Part shown: piece by piece, positions 1 through 10,872 of the stretch
Position numbering within the stretch: position 1 is the first letter of the stretch
How the letters are laid out: every line of letters starts with the position of its first letter
Origin: Alviniconcha marisindica
Lineage: Eukaryota; Mollusca; Gastropoda; Provannidae
DNA: 64,000 bases
NCBI GenBank assembly: GCA_018857735.1
Contig: JABMCL010002254.1
Span: forward strand, 1,274,001-1,338,000
Direction: 5' to 3'
Notes under the pieces: generated by a model
What the model saw: the letters and a program-made list of their open reading frames with translations, nothing else
Databases searched by the model: none
What the model was told of the DNA's origin: nothing
Made by a program: the position numbers and the translations under genes

Positions 1-30
1 CCGCTTACTTGATACTTCCTGTTTTTACAC

Positions 31-520
31 ACAAGCACTATACATTAGTTCTTGGATTTTTATGTCCTGCCAACTGCATGGGGTTACTCATGTTATCAAA
101 GAAACATACCGGGCACAATACCCCTACCCCAACCCACGTTACACACAACATACACATTTTGCAAACACATAAAAAAAGAAGTATGCACAACACACACCAA
201 ACACCTCACACACAACACAGTTTGCAAACACATGCTTCTAAAAAAAAAGTATGCACAACACACACATACATCAAACATTCACACCAAACACAAACACTTC
301 ACACACAACACAGATTTTGCAAACACATACTTTTTTTTAAAGGTATGCACAACACACACACACATCAAACATTCACACCAAACACCTCACACTCGCATAT
401 CACACAACACATATCTTTTGCAAATGCATACTTAATTAAAAAAGAAGTATGCACAACACACATCAAACACATGCGCACACACCATCACACACACACTGTC
501 ACACCCACACCAAACACACA
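31..520. repeat. CA-rich diverged tandem repeat plus fragment of a dispersed element
   Basis: About 31-100 matches the 3' end of a dispersed element also at 7480-7650 and, inverted, 59500-59665. From about 150 to 500, a unit of 64-100 bp containing TTTGCAAACACAT, a poly-A piece, GTATGCACAACACACA and CA runs occurs about four times. ORFs here are low-complexity His/Thr translations, not genes. This lies in or beyond the intron after ACTR10 exon 7. Confidence 0.7.
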
Positions 521-560
521 GACAGACAGACAGAGTGCTGAAGAAGAAGTGAGGGCTGAC

Positions 561-3500
561 CAGGCACAGTGGCCACCGGCTGGTCCTGATGTTGAGAAGT
601 CTTCACCATGCTGCCCTCCAACAGCTGAGACTTGATGCGACTGCAACAGCATCACACAGCCATTTCTGTCAGCACAGGTAAACCGTCAACAGCAACAGGC
701 AAATCCAGCAGAGGTCATCAAATTTACCACAACCACCCCCACAATCTCCCTCACATGGTATCCAAGAAAACACCCAACATAAACTATCAAGATTAACTGT
801 GCACAGGTGGTAAGCCATATTTCACGAGGTAACTACATCACTTTATTCTGCAACAGAACTCTCCATAGTATGACTGACACGTACAGTTTTTCCCTGGACA
901 GCATTTACCTGCCAACAGCTTTTAAAGAACTCTCCATAGTAAGGCTGAGCTGCTGATGTGGAATTTTGAGAGAGTATTTACCTGTGAATGGCTTTTCCTG
1001 CTGCAGGGATAGACTGCCATGCCATGAGGATGGGGATCCCTTCATACACCTTGTCACGGGTTAAGAGAAAAACCATCAGGCCAGCAAAAGGAACCAGCCC
1101 TACTGCCAAACTGAACATTCAAACGGTGTCACTGTTGCTTGCAGCTTTATAAAGCTCAATTTGCACTGGTCTTATTTGTAAGAAAACACCATTTCAAACT
1201 TACTTTTCAACTTAATGAACACCTGCTTATCATTTTCAGACAAATGAATTTGTTACAAAACCTAATCTTTTCTTCTTCAAAGGAATATTTATTTCACAAA
1301 GCACTACTTGCTTAACTGTTGGTTTGAGATGGGCACTGAGAACTCCAGTCTGTAGACGAAAATGACTCACAGCCGAGTACTTTTACACATGTAACAGAAG
1401 TGTAAGTTTTATTGTAGCCCCTGAGCTTTGTTCAAAGGATACAGGAACAACCAAAGTCTCTGTGTAGCCCACATCCACAACCATCCCACAGGCACAGCCC
1501 AAGGTCAGCAGTGATAACACATGGCCAGGTGCAAACAGCACACACCCCACCTGGCAACACAGCAGTCAATAACTAGCTCAACACAGCACATCTGGCAACA
1601 CAGCATTTAATAACCATCTCAACACAGCACACCTGGCAACACAGCATTTAATAACCATCTCAACACAGCACACCGGGCAACACAACATTCACTGACCAAC
1701 TTAACAAAGAACAATCAGCAATATACCCCCCATCTGGCAGAACAACATTCATTCTGACAATCTCATCTTGTCTGTCTTACTCGTATAGTTTAAGCAAAGG
1801 TCAGGACATGCTCTCAAATTAAATTTGAGACAATTTAAAACAAAACAAAAAATACACACCTACAAGAACAAATAAACTGCTGACTGCTAATTTCCAATAA
1901 AGGCAACTGGTTCTTTTACATTCTACCACACAAAGCTGCACAGCATTTAAAAAGCTCTCTAAACGTAGGATGAAAATGCACAGGAAAACTGGAGGATTGG
2001 ATTCCTTAACACATGTATACTGTCCATTTACAACAACAACAAAAATATATATTCTCAAATACATGCTGAACTTTCTGGCAATTAAATAAACATCTTGGAC
2101 AATTTAATCAAGTTATTTCCATCTGCATATTTGCAATATTTACCTGTAATCTATATTAATTCCCTTTTTTTAAAAGCTCTCGTGACACAATGTAATTATG
2201 GAAGTAGCAGTACCTCGAAATGCTGGAACAGCACGCGTGCAATGCACTCGCGGAAGTCTGTCGGACAAAGGAGCGACTCCACAACCACAACACGCTTATC
2301 CTTTGGGCTCATCAACAGATACCTGTAACATGCACAGACGTACCAGCACTGACCACAAGCCTTACATTCAACACCTCTGCTATGTCAATGCAAAACGCTA
2401 GCTTAAACACTAAAAGTGAAACACAAAGAATATGTTGGACTGATCTGAGTTATTCAGAGGTCATCAAAACCAGCTTCAATGCACAATGTGTCAAACTTGA
2501 CAAGTTCTTATCCTTCAGAGTTTCAAAGTTATATTATTACAAAATTAAACACCTGAAGAAACACAGTAAGAGACACAAAACGCCTTGATTAATTTCCTTA
2601 TATAAATTTCAGATATTTTATATAAAGCAATACTATTTACTACCAGCATAATCACATCCCAAATATGTGAGATTTGTACAAAATGTGTCCTCAGCTGGAC
2701 ATAAACAACTGAACCTGTCACCCAAATGGGCATGTGATGTATGCAAACTCAAGGAAGTAATTCTTATTTCTATTTTGCCTGTCTAGAAGTAGAAAGATTT
2801 CTCACCAGATGTCAAATACAGTCATGAACAAAAATATGACAATTTAAAATCATGCCTTTGTCCAAAAGAAAAACACTACTGTTCCTGGTGTAATGAGGTT
2901 GGATGGAATAATAATAAATAATAATAATAACTCTTATATATATAGCGCTATACCCCGTAAAAATTTACAAGCTCACGGCGCTGTACATCAAAATCCATTT
3001 CACAATCAAAAAAGTACAAGTACAATAAATGCATACATGAATATCAAAATGACAAAAAAAGCCAGGTGAGGGGTAAGAAACGAAGACAAACCAGCACAGC
3101 ACTGGGCTGAACAGTTCTGGCCCTGTGCACCCACATCTCCAGCCACAGGTGAAGGGTGAGAGATGAAAACAAACCAGCACAGCACTGGGCTGAACAGTTC
3201 TGGCCCTGTGCACCCACATCTCCAGCCACAGGTGAGGGGTGAGAAATGAAGACAAACCAGCACAGCACTGGATTGAACAGTCCTGGCCCTGTGCACCCAC
3301 ATCTCCAGCCACAGGTGAGGGGTGAGAAATGAAGACAAACCAGCACAGCACTGGACTGAACAGTCCTGGCCCTGTGCACCCACATCTCCAGCCACAGGTG
3401 AGGGGTGACGAGTGAAGGTAAGCACTCAGAATTCTTAGTTTGAGAAGTTTCATTGGTAGGACTTCTGACATTCTAGCAGTTTTCACCTTTATAGCTTACT

Positions 3501-3876
3501 GAAGTTCATTTATCCAATTCCACTTCACCCCCCCCCCCCCCCCCCAAAAAAAGACTAGTGAACCAGACTATTACTTTCAGTTTGATGAACTGTACTTTGC
3601 CCTAATGTATATATATATATGACCCTTGACGGCTTTATGGATGACTATTAAAGAGCAACTAGCTAACTGCTGCACTGGAAAAGGCAAGCAACCCAGCAGC
3701 CATTACCAAGCAGAAGCTACAAGACCACACATACCTGAATATTAAGACAGAAAGGAGTTCCTTCAAGTTCTCATACAATTCTGCGGCGCAGCTGTAGTCC
3801 CATATCCTTGAAGTCTAAAACAAAAACAAAAATAAAAACATGCTTACTGGACCAAAATTCCGCAAACATGTACATG

Positions 3877-3941
<65 letters not shown>

Positions 3942-4107
3942 CAAATGATCACATATATTGATATAATCATCCTCCAATTGAAAATGAATAAACACATTAT
4001 ACATATATATATATATATAGTTATGAATATCATAATTTTTTTATAACCTGAGCTGGCTCTGTAGTGTTATATATGCCTATTGTGACAATCGGAAACTGTT
4101 AACCTCA

Positions 4108-4143
<36 letters not shown>

Positions 4144-7100
4144 CGTAGCTATTCTAGATTTAGAATGTATACCATGTGACATGCAATCACTCAATGTACA
4201 TGATGCAAGGCAAATGTCTGTATGTGAAGTACTTTGTCTGACTATCTCTACGGCTGTCTATGTCTTATGTTTGTACCTTTTTGCATATATATATGCATAA
4301 ACTATATTATATGCATAAACCATATCTATCTATCTATATCTATATATGCCTTAGGGCCAAAAGGTGTGCATGAAAACAGGACAAAGGGGGTAGAAAATAA
4401 AGTTGATGATACATTGAAACTAGTTGTGTTTTTAGAATGTGCACAATGCTAGGAAAGATTTCTTAAAAGCAAAAGATAAAAACTTGTGCACTTTTGGAGA
4501 TATTTGCTGACAAATGTCATAAAAGGCTGCATGTTGTACATCAGATATTACAACATGCATAGTTCATTGTGTCTTCAGTTTTGCACAGGTATGCACAAAA
4601 TCAAGTCACACTATAAAGACTATTAGTGCACATCTACCCTACTATGTTTGTGCCAAATTTTATACACTCATATAATTTAACACATGATTGTGACATGTTG
4701 ATTGTTGTAATATCTGATGGGCAACATAAACCCATAACTCAACATTTTTTTTATATAACAAGTAACACACCCTTTCATGCAATATACTATAATCAGCCAT
4801 ACAAGTGCAAAAACACAATGAGAAGATTTTTGGTCAGTTTGCATTTAATAACAAGTCATAAAAATTAAATTAAACAAATTTCTGTATTACATCAGTATTA
4901 CAACAAAATAACATTTCCCCAATTTTTAGCATAGAAAACATTTTGTTTGCTTAGATCAGTCTAACAAAAACAAATCAGAATGACCTGATTTTATCAAGGT
5001 AATTACAATTAAGTCCCCCCCCCCCCCCCCCCCCCCCCCCAAGCTCTTGGAGATGTGGATTCTCTGCGGCCAGCCTCTCTCTGTACCGTCTGCAACTGTC
5101 TGTGTTTGATGTTTTCCTCCTTGCTGTACCACTTGGCTCAGGAGTACGCTCAGTTCTGTATACCCTGGTCATGTCAGTGAATTTGAAGTGTTATGAATAT
5201 GAAATTATTAACCCAATAACCAGCAACTGTCCCAATACTGATATGCTCAGTACAAACATGTCAAACCTACACACCATGACCTCTACACAAATCAGTACTC
5301 AGTTCTCAGAACCGCTATTAGTATTATTAACATCTGCTGGGCTTAATTAAACTTTAAAAGTTTAATGTTTTACGTCATGTTTACTTACAACAACAGTTGT
5401 GTGGCAAACATGATGTCTGACATAACTTTCAGGACGAAAAGTACTTCCAGAAAAAAAACTGGAACTTTGTCACTCTTGCTCACTTAACAAAATATTCTCG
5501 TAACACTGTCTACAAAAAGCATCCACTTATAACTGACAAGTTTTTGATGAAATTGAGTACACATCCTGAATCAACAGTTGCACGTAAGATTTACAAGATA
5601 CTGCCTTGTTGTAATGAAATTCTTCATGCTGTACTCGACTAAGTATAAAAAAATGGGTTTCAAATCTTTGGCGCGGCATAGTTCAGGAGCTGTGTGAGAG
5701 TCAAGGTGGCCGTCCTGGGCTGTCCGTCCTAATGAGCCTTCTGGTTTCCGTGGACGTAAAGAATTATTGAACCGTGCTTTGGCATTGGTCACAACTTGTC
5801 CCTAATAAAAAAAGTAATATGTCAACTGACCTCTGATGACATTAAGCATCACTTCACCACCACCATCTTCGGCGCGGGAAGATGCCACTTTTCACAGTAC
5901 TTTCATTTCGCACACCCAAATCAGCGGAAAACTTGAAAATAATCTCAATAAACTCCTGAAAAAGTGCACAGTGCATGTTTTACATCAGACCACTGTACCT
6001 ACGTCGGACCACTGAAGGAGACTAAAACACACATTTCAATGTTTCCGAACAAAGACACGCCATGTGGCCGGGAGAATGAAGGCACTCAGGGGAAAGGTCA
6101 CGTGACGTGCCGGATGTTGTCGATAAAAAAGAGACTGCTTTCTCGTTTGTTTTGTACAAAATATTAGATATCTTGTAGGGATGTCGGATATTACAACAAT
6201 ATCAAACGATCGGGGAAATATTCTTCAGATTTCGTGCAAAACTTTACTGAAAAAAAACAAGTATCGCTGTGTAGTGCAAATGCATGGATCGGAACACACA
6301 CAACGTTTCCAGTGATTCCGAAGCGATGCTGTCGTTTTTTGGTTGTTCAAAGTTTTCAGTTCGAGTTTGCAACACATCTGACGTACATACAGGGCAAACA
6401 TTCGCGATCAATTGATCAAAAATACAACTATCGTGAGTGTTGATGTTATATTATCCGTATAAAACAATGCTTTCCACGTACAAATCAGTGAATGTTACTC
6501 CATGTGCTTGCGATTTGTTTGTAAGCAAAGTGACGAAAATCACCAGTACATGGATGTCCATTTTGGTGGTCATTTTTCGGCGCTTTTTTTAGTGTGTGAT
6601 GACTGTATCTTGAAATCGACCACAGCCTGGTTGCTGAAATTTATCTATATATTCATTCATTCATGCACGTACACAACACAACATTTCAAATAAAAAAAGT
6701 TTTCAACAATGTTTTATTTTCAACTGAAGTGCATAACCCCTTGCATGCGCACCTTTTGGCACTAAGTCATATATATATATGTTATCCATTTTTAGAACAG
6801 GTGTACTGACATGTTCTATAACTAATTGTGTTATTTTCATTATGATGAATAAAAGAAAGATTTTTTTTTTTTTAAACACACAGAAACATGTTTTTTTAAA
6901 CTTACCTTTCCAGTCCTGGAATTTTTTACTGTGCTTGGAATGATGCACCGTGGCCCTGTCTCTCCAGCAAGGCCACATCTGTCGACAAGACATTCTTCAT
7001 TTGTAACTTGTGTTCACAACTCACTCTTTATGTCTTGCAAATTTTGTAGGTACTGTTGATGCATCATGCTTTATCAAGACCTGAGCTTTTGAATGCAGGC

Positions 7101-8630
7101 GCATGTGCTCATAGTTTCATACATCATTACACACATACATATACATGCTCGTAATTTAAGCACAGATCTATACAAACTCCTCTTATAATTACTGGGGAAG
7201 GTCAGAGATGAGAAGGTCACAAAGAGAGGCAGGAGGAGAGTCAGAGAAGTTGTGACTGCTGACAGTTTGTAATTTATTCTGACTTGGATTAGTAACTAAT
7301 GAGGACACAAGGCACTGAAGTCACATAGCACAATTGAAGAGAATTACAATAGTTTATACTGAAGACACAGGCGAGAATTTTGGTTGCTTCAGCAGTATGA
7401 TATTGGTGGACAGAGCTGATTTCTATATTTTTTAGCAGAGCTTTATTTCCATGCATAAAATCCAAGAACTAAGTAACTTGTTACAATGTTAGTTAGTTAC
7501 TAAGTTAGTTAATAACTGGATTTTAATGTCCTGTTAACTGCACAGGGTCACCTCAGAACAATCAAACTTAGTCATAAGCAAATGCACACTTCAAAATATC
7601 TCATTCAAAATATATAAACCCTTTCTCAAGTCAGTTCACAAAACCAATCCCTACACAAACATAAAACATACAAAATACAGTTTAATACACTGTCAGTGTC
7701 ACAGTATACATAAATATTAAACACAAATTTTTGAAGGATTAGTGAACTTAGTCCCTTCAATATTGCCCCTGTTAAAAAACCATGTAACTAAGGCTAGGAC
7801 ATGCTGGTATCATCGACCATTCTAATTTATCAATACCAGCTCTCTTTTTTAGAAGCATATGGCCATATGGCATATGGCAGCAAGCTGCACATATCCTACC
7901 AACTAAGATCTCTTTGTTGCTCAAAAGAACCATACAAAAACAAAAAAACAAAAAAGCCTCACTCTTATTCTTAACAAAAAATGTTTGTGAATTTTCTGCA
8001 AAAAAGTCAGAAAAATGAGAGCTTCTAGATCTACACTTACTACACATTCTTTATCTCAGACAACCTATTCTTCACCACTTGTCATCACATTCTTCTTGTC
8101 TAGAACTGTAGAAGTATAGAACTGTTCCTTCCTTTTATAATACCACTTTATAGGACTCTGCAGACCCCCCAGAAGTGCAGCATAATCTCCGAGAAGTTTT
8201 CTGCTCATTGGAAGGTGGCTGCCTAACAGTAGCACAAAGAAGAAGAATTTGTAATTTAAGTAGAACAGTTTTAATTTTTTTTAAAGTTTAGTCACTTGGT
8301 CTTGGTGTTCCTGCCAATACAATGTTGGGTGGCAATATATTCCAACCGTTAATAACTATGCTGGTGAAAAAGAAAAAGAATGCATTACTGATTAGTGACT
8401 CATACGAGTCATAGTATTAATTGTTACTGTGTTCTTGCATTGATCATCCAGCGAATTCAATTCATCCAGCTTGAACAAGGAACAGTTTCGGGACCTGTTT
8501 CTAGTTCGTGCATAGCATGAACGCTGAATAATCGATGCGCCGTTACTACTTACTTTGTATATGCAGATCCGATGTCTATGATGTATACATTTTTGTCATT
8601 GCTGTACCCAAGTCCTTCGAAAAGAGACAT
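561..8630 (-). CDS. ACTR10: Actin-related protein 10 (dynactin subunit), exons 1-7, 3' end outside window
   Basis: Arp10/Arp11 sits at the pointed end of the dynactin Arp1 filament and acts in dynein-driven cytoplasmic transport. Seven minus-strand coding exons join in phase: 8554-8630, 6906-6978, 3735-3814, 2214-2322, 1443-1550, 982-1049 and 561-640, giving about 198 residues, roughly half the usual ~415. Exon 1 encodes [13 protein letters not shown] then [12 protein letters not shown], matching the family start and actin-fold phosphate-1 region. Exon 2 gives [15 protein letters not shown]. Exon 4 gives the [19 protein letters not shown] block. Exon 5 has [14 protein letters not shown] and [13 protein letters not shown], followed by VYEGIPIL in exon 6. 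All donors are GT. Most acceptors are CAG or TAG; exon 6 uses an AAG acceptor after a pyrimidine tract. Exon 7 ends in phase 1 at 561 and no continuation is visible in 1-560, so the gene runs off the window. It is divergent from GCHFR. Identity rests on clear family resemblance; exon 7 is the least conserved. Confidence 0.93.
1545..1760 (-). repeat. ~42-46-bp minisatellite containing copies of the ACTR10 exon 5 acceptor
   Basis: Four to five diverging units in ACTR10 intron 4 repeat, on the minus strand, TGCTGTGTTGCCAG, the sequence ending at the real 3' splice site at 1550/1551. On the plus strand the core is CTGGCAACACAGCATTTAAT. The first unit overlaps the exon boundary, so the array carries decoy acceptors upstream of the true one. 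Confidence 0.8.
2890..2995. repeat. Trinucleotide (ATA) tract and probable SINE tail
   Basis: An AATAATAAT tract is followed by TATATATAGCGCTATACCCC and a piece ending near CGGCGCTGTACAT, the look of a dispersed retroposon tail. It lies in ACTR10 intron 3. The identification is by general pattern only. Confidence 0.35.
3060..3415. repeat. ~84-bp tandem repeat, about 4 copies
   Basis: Four near-identical units containing ACAAACCAGCACAGCACTGG, TGGCCCTGTGCACCCACATC and CCAGCCACAGGTGAGGGGTG lie in ACTR10 intron 3. The unit stays open in three minus frames, giving spurious 113-173 aa ORFs. Confidence 0.9.
3528..3550. repeat. Poly-C run followed by poly-A
   Basis: A C homopolymer followed by A7 in ACTR10 intron 3. 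Similar G/C runs occur at 5015-5040, 9620-9652, 11248-11255, 16398-16413, 18139-18155 and 33649-33674; their exact lengths are likely unreliable in the assembly. Confidence 0.8.
3876..4140. repeat. (TA)n microsatellites
   Basis: Three TA tracts at about 3880-3938, 4000-4018 and 4110-4140 in ACTR10 intron 2. The Tyr/Ile repeat ORFs here are artefacts. Confidence 0.9.
4349..6767. mobile_element. 2.4-kb DNA-transposon-like element with terminal inverted repeats
   Basis: The left end at 4349 reads CTTAGGGCCAAAAGGTGTGC; the right end, read on the minus strand from 6767, gives CTTAGTGCCAAAAGGTGCGC. The match extends about 30 bases including the ATATATG flank, consistent with insertion at TA. Internal motifs resembling ATATTACAACA recur in both orientations (near 4545, 4707 and 6190). 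No intact transposase is seen. A minus-strand piece at 5040-5172 encodes a short basic stretch ([14 protein letters not shown]) of a type common in repetitive animal ORFs. Other dispersed pieces (5640-5790) lie inside. It occupies ACTR10 intron 2. The class is not determined; a non-autonomous relic is likely. Confidence 0.62.
5640..5790. repeat. Dispersed repeat, copy 1 (others at 14620-14760, 34455-34515, 45650-45800)
   Basis: Shared landmarks are CATAGTTCAGGAGCTGTGTG, GTCAAGGTGGCCGTCCTGGG and GGTTTCCGTGGACGTAAAG. The copy at 45650-45800 is inverted and the one at 34455 is short. A middle-repetitive, SINE-like family of unknown class. Confidence 0.6.
7480..7660 (+). repeat. Retroposon tail family, copy in ACTR10 intron 1
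   Basis: TTAGTTA repeats are followed by CTGGATTTTAATGTCCTGTT, GGTCACCTCAG and CAATCAAACTTAGTCATAAG. The same order of motifs is inverted at 59500-59665 (ending in TAACTAACTAAC) and in part at 46850-47070, with a fragment at 31-100. The tandem TTAGTTA end suggests a LINE/SINE 3' terminus. Confidence 0.6.
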
Positions 8631-8791
8631 CCTTCCAACCCAGAACACTAACAATTATATGCCGACATCAGGAAGAACTGAACACGCCTTCGTGATAGAA
8701 GAACGACTAAGGGAAGTTACTCAACTGTGGCGGGCAGCCAAATGTTCTCTGGAATTTTCGATTTATACGCAGAAAAACCCTTTTAAACAGA
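8631..8791. promoter_or_regulatory. Putative bidirectional promoter between ACTR10 and GCHFR
   Basis: These 161 bases separate the ACTR10 start codon (minus) from the GCHFR start codon (plus), so they must hold both 5' UTRs and, most simply, a shared core promoter. No convincing TATA box is visible; short AT stretches lie near 8760 and 8780, and a GC-rich piece near 8729-8738. The promoter role is inferred from spacing only. Confidence 0.6.
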
Positions 8792-10700
8792 ATGCCATAC
8801 GTTTTGATCAGCACACAGATTCGGCTGGTAGCGTATTCTTTCATTTGTGTCATTACATGTTTCTTAAAACTATGACTAAAAGGTTAAAAGCAGAACTGAA
8901 ATCACCTGTGCAGCAGACGAATCTTTTTCAACTAGACAACCAACATTAAAAGGAACAAACCAAGGCATGCGAAAGTACCCAAATCGACCCCAGCACTTCA
9001 GTGAAACCCTCCTGTGAGAAAGCTTTGGACGACATTGTCGAGAATGGCCAGCAAGACCCGCGGTTTCCTTAAACTAAGCCTCAAGATCAGCTTCACGGAA
9101 CTGAAGGAAAAGTTCCATATGGGACCGTAACATAAAAAATAATTTTACATCGGCCAGATTGAAGCCGTCAACAGAAGAGTGGCAAATTTTCCTTTCGACC
9201 GCTACAACAGAACATTTAAGTAGACACACCGTCCAAATTCAGTAGAGGTGGTGTTAGTCTATGCTACAGCAAACGTCAACCTCTCCCAAACCTGACAACG
9301 ATGAGGCAAGAACCAACAATGCGTACTTAAGCACAGTTGTGGTAGTGGCGGCGGTAATGTGAGAATCATGGGGAAGGTTCGATGAATGGTTCCCCACCCA
9401 CACTTCTTTTTTTAAAGTGAACAACAGTTTGCGCATACCAGTTCCATTTTTTTTTTTTAGCCCAAGGATTAGTCCACAGTGGCCAAGACAACTACTGACA
9501 AGTGTTCCCTGCCAACAAGTATCATGTCAGTTTCCTTCCCTGATGATTTTCCAGACTCTCTGTGGACAGCATAGTCAGCCCACTCTGACTTCGTTGGGTC
9601 AAGGGTGCACTGTGGGGGCAGGGGGGGGGGGGGGGGACGGGGGGGGGGGCTTCTTTGTAAGACAAGGTGTGATGTAAGTAAGTAAGTTGGTGTTTTACAC
9701 CCAGGCAACCATTACAGTTATATCAGGGCGAACAAGGTGTGATGACCAGCCATGAAGATGATGCCACCTGCATGAATGTATGGTGTCTTGATGTCCAGTT
9801 TCACAATGGAAATGGTAGCAGACACACTTGCTGCTCACTGCATTGTCTCCGAAAGACACAGATAGACCACACGTCTTCATTCTCACAGATTCAATGAGCT
9901 TGTGGTAAAAACTTAAAAAAATAGGGAAGCCCATGCAGACTGGTTTTTGACAGTGTTCAGAATTCATCTTCAAAGGCAGTGCTCTGGGTTTAATGGCCTG
10001 AATATGCTGGGGTTAAACCAAAGGATTTTTGACCAAGGAGATAGACTGGTGGGCAAAGCAAAGTTCGGTTAGTAATGGCTTGCATCTCAAAAGATCTGAA
10101 GTATTGAGGAGCTTGAGATTCTGACTGCAGTCACAAAGCTGATGACATCACAGCTCTGATTGCCTGGAAGAGGTATGTAGAAATAGGCAGTGCTGCATGT
10201 TCTACCTTGAAAGGATGAGAATGGGCCATCATCAGTCAGACCGACATTGGATTTATTTCAGAGGCAACATCAAAGAATGGACTTTCCCAGGCCTATGTAC
10301 CATCTTGGACTGAACAGAACTCAGCCTTGAAAATCCTTGCTTGATCGTTAGAATAAGAAGGTGAAGAGCATTTACATTAAAGGGCCAACTGTAAATCTTT
10401 CAGACCAAACAATGAGGTAATGTACATATTAAGACTGCTTGAAATCCACTTGGTTGCACATATCATTTTCTGTCAACAGTTTGAAAATGGCACAGGTGTA
10501 ATACATTTTGCATGTCACTGTCTGCAGGAGTTTGGACCAACCATTGTTGGAGATCAGTGGAGCGACCCTGAATTAATGCAGTATCTGGGGGCTTCGTTGA
10601 TGAAAGAATTTGGAAACAATTTGTAAGCCTGTCACAGATACACACATGCACACACGTGCACACGCACATGCACACACATGCATGTGCATGCACACACACA

Positions 10701-10739
<39 letters not shown>

Positions 10740-10779
10740 TCGCTCGCTCACTCCTCTCACTCACTCACTCACTCACTCA

Positions 10780-10872
<93 letters not shown>

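Noticed and set aside
2198..2588. Plus-strand ORFs over ACTR10 exon 4
   Set aside because: The minus strand encodes the conserved ACTR10 block with flanking splice sites, so these are shadows.
8572..8949. Plus-strand ORF of 125 codons
   Set aside because: It runs antisense through ACTR10 exon 1 and out of frame through GCHFR exon 1; both exons explain the locus better.
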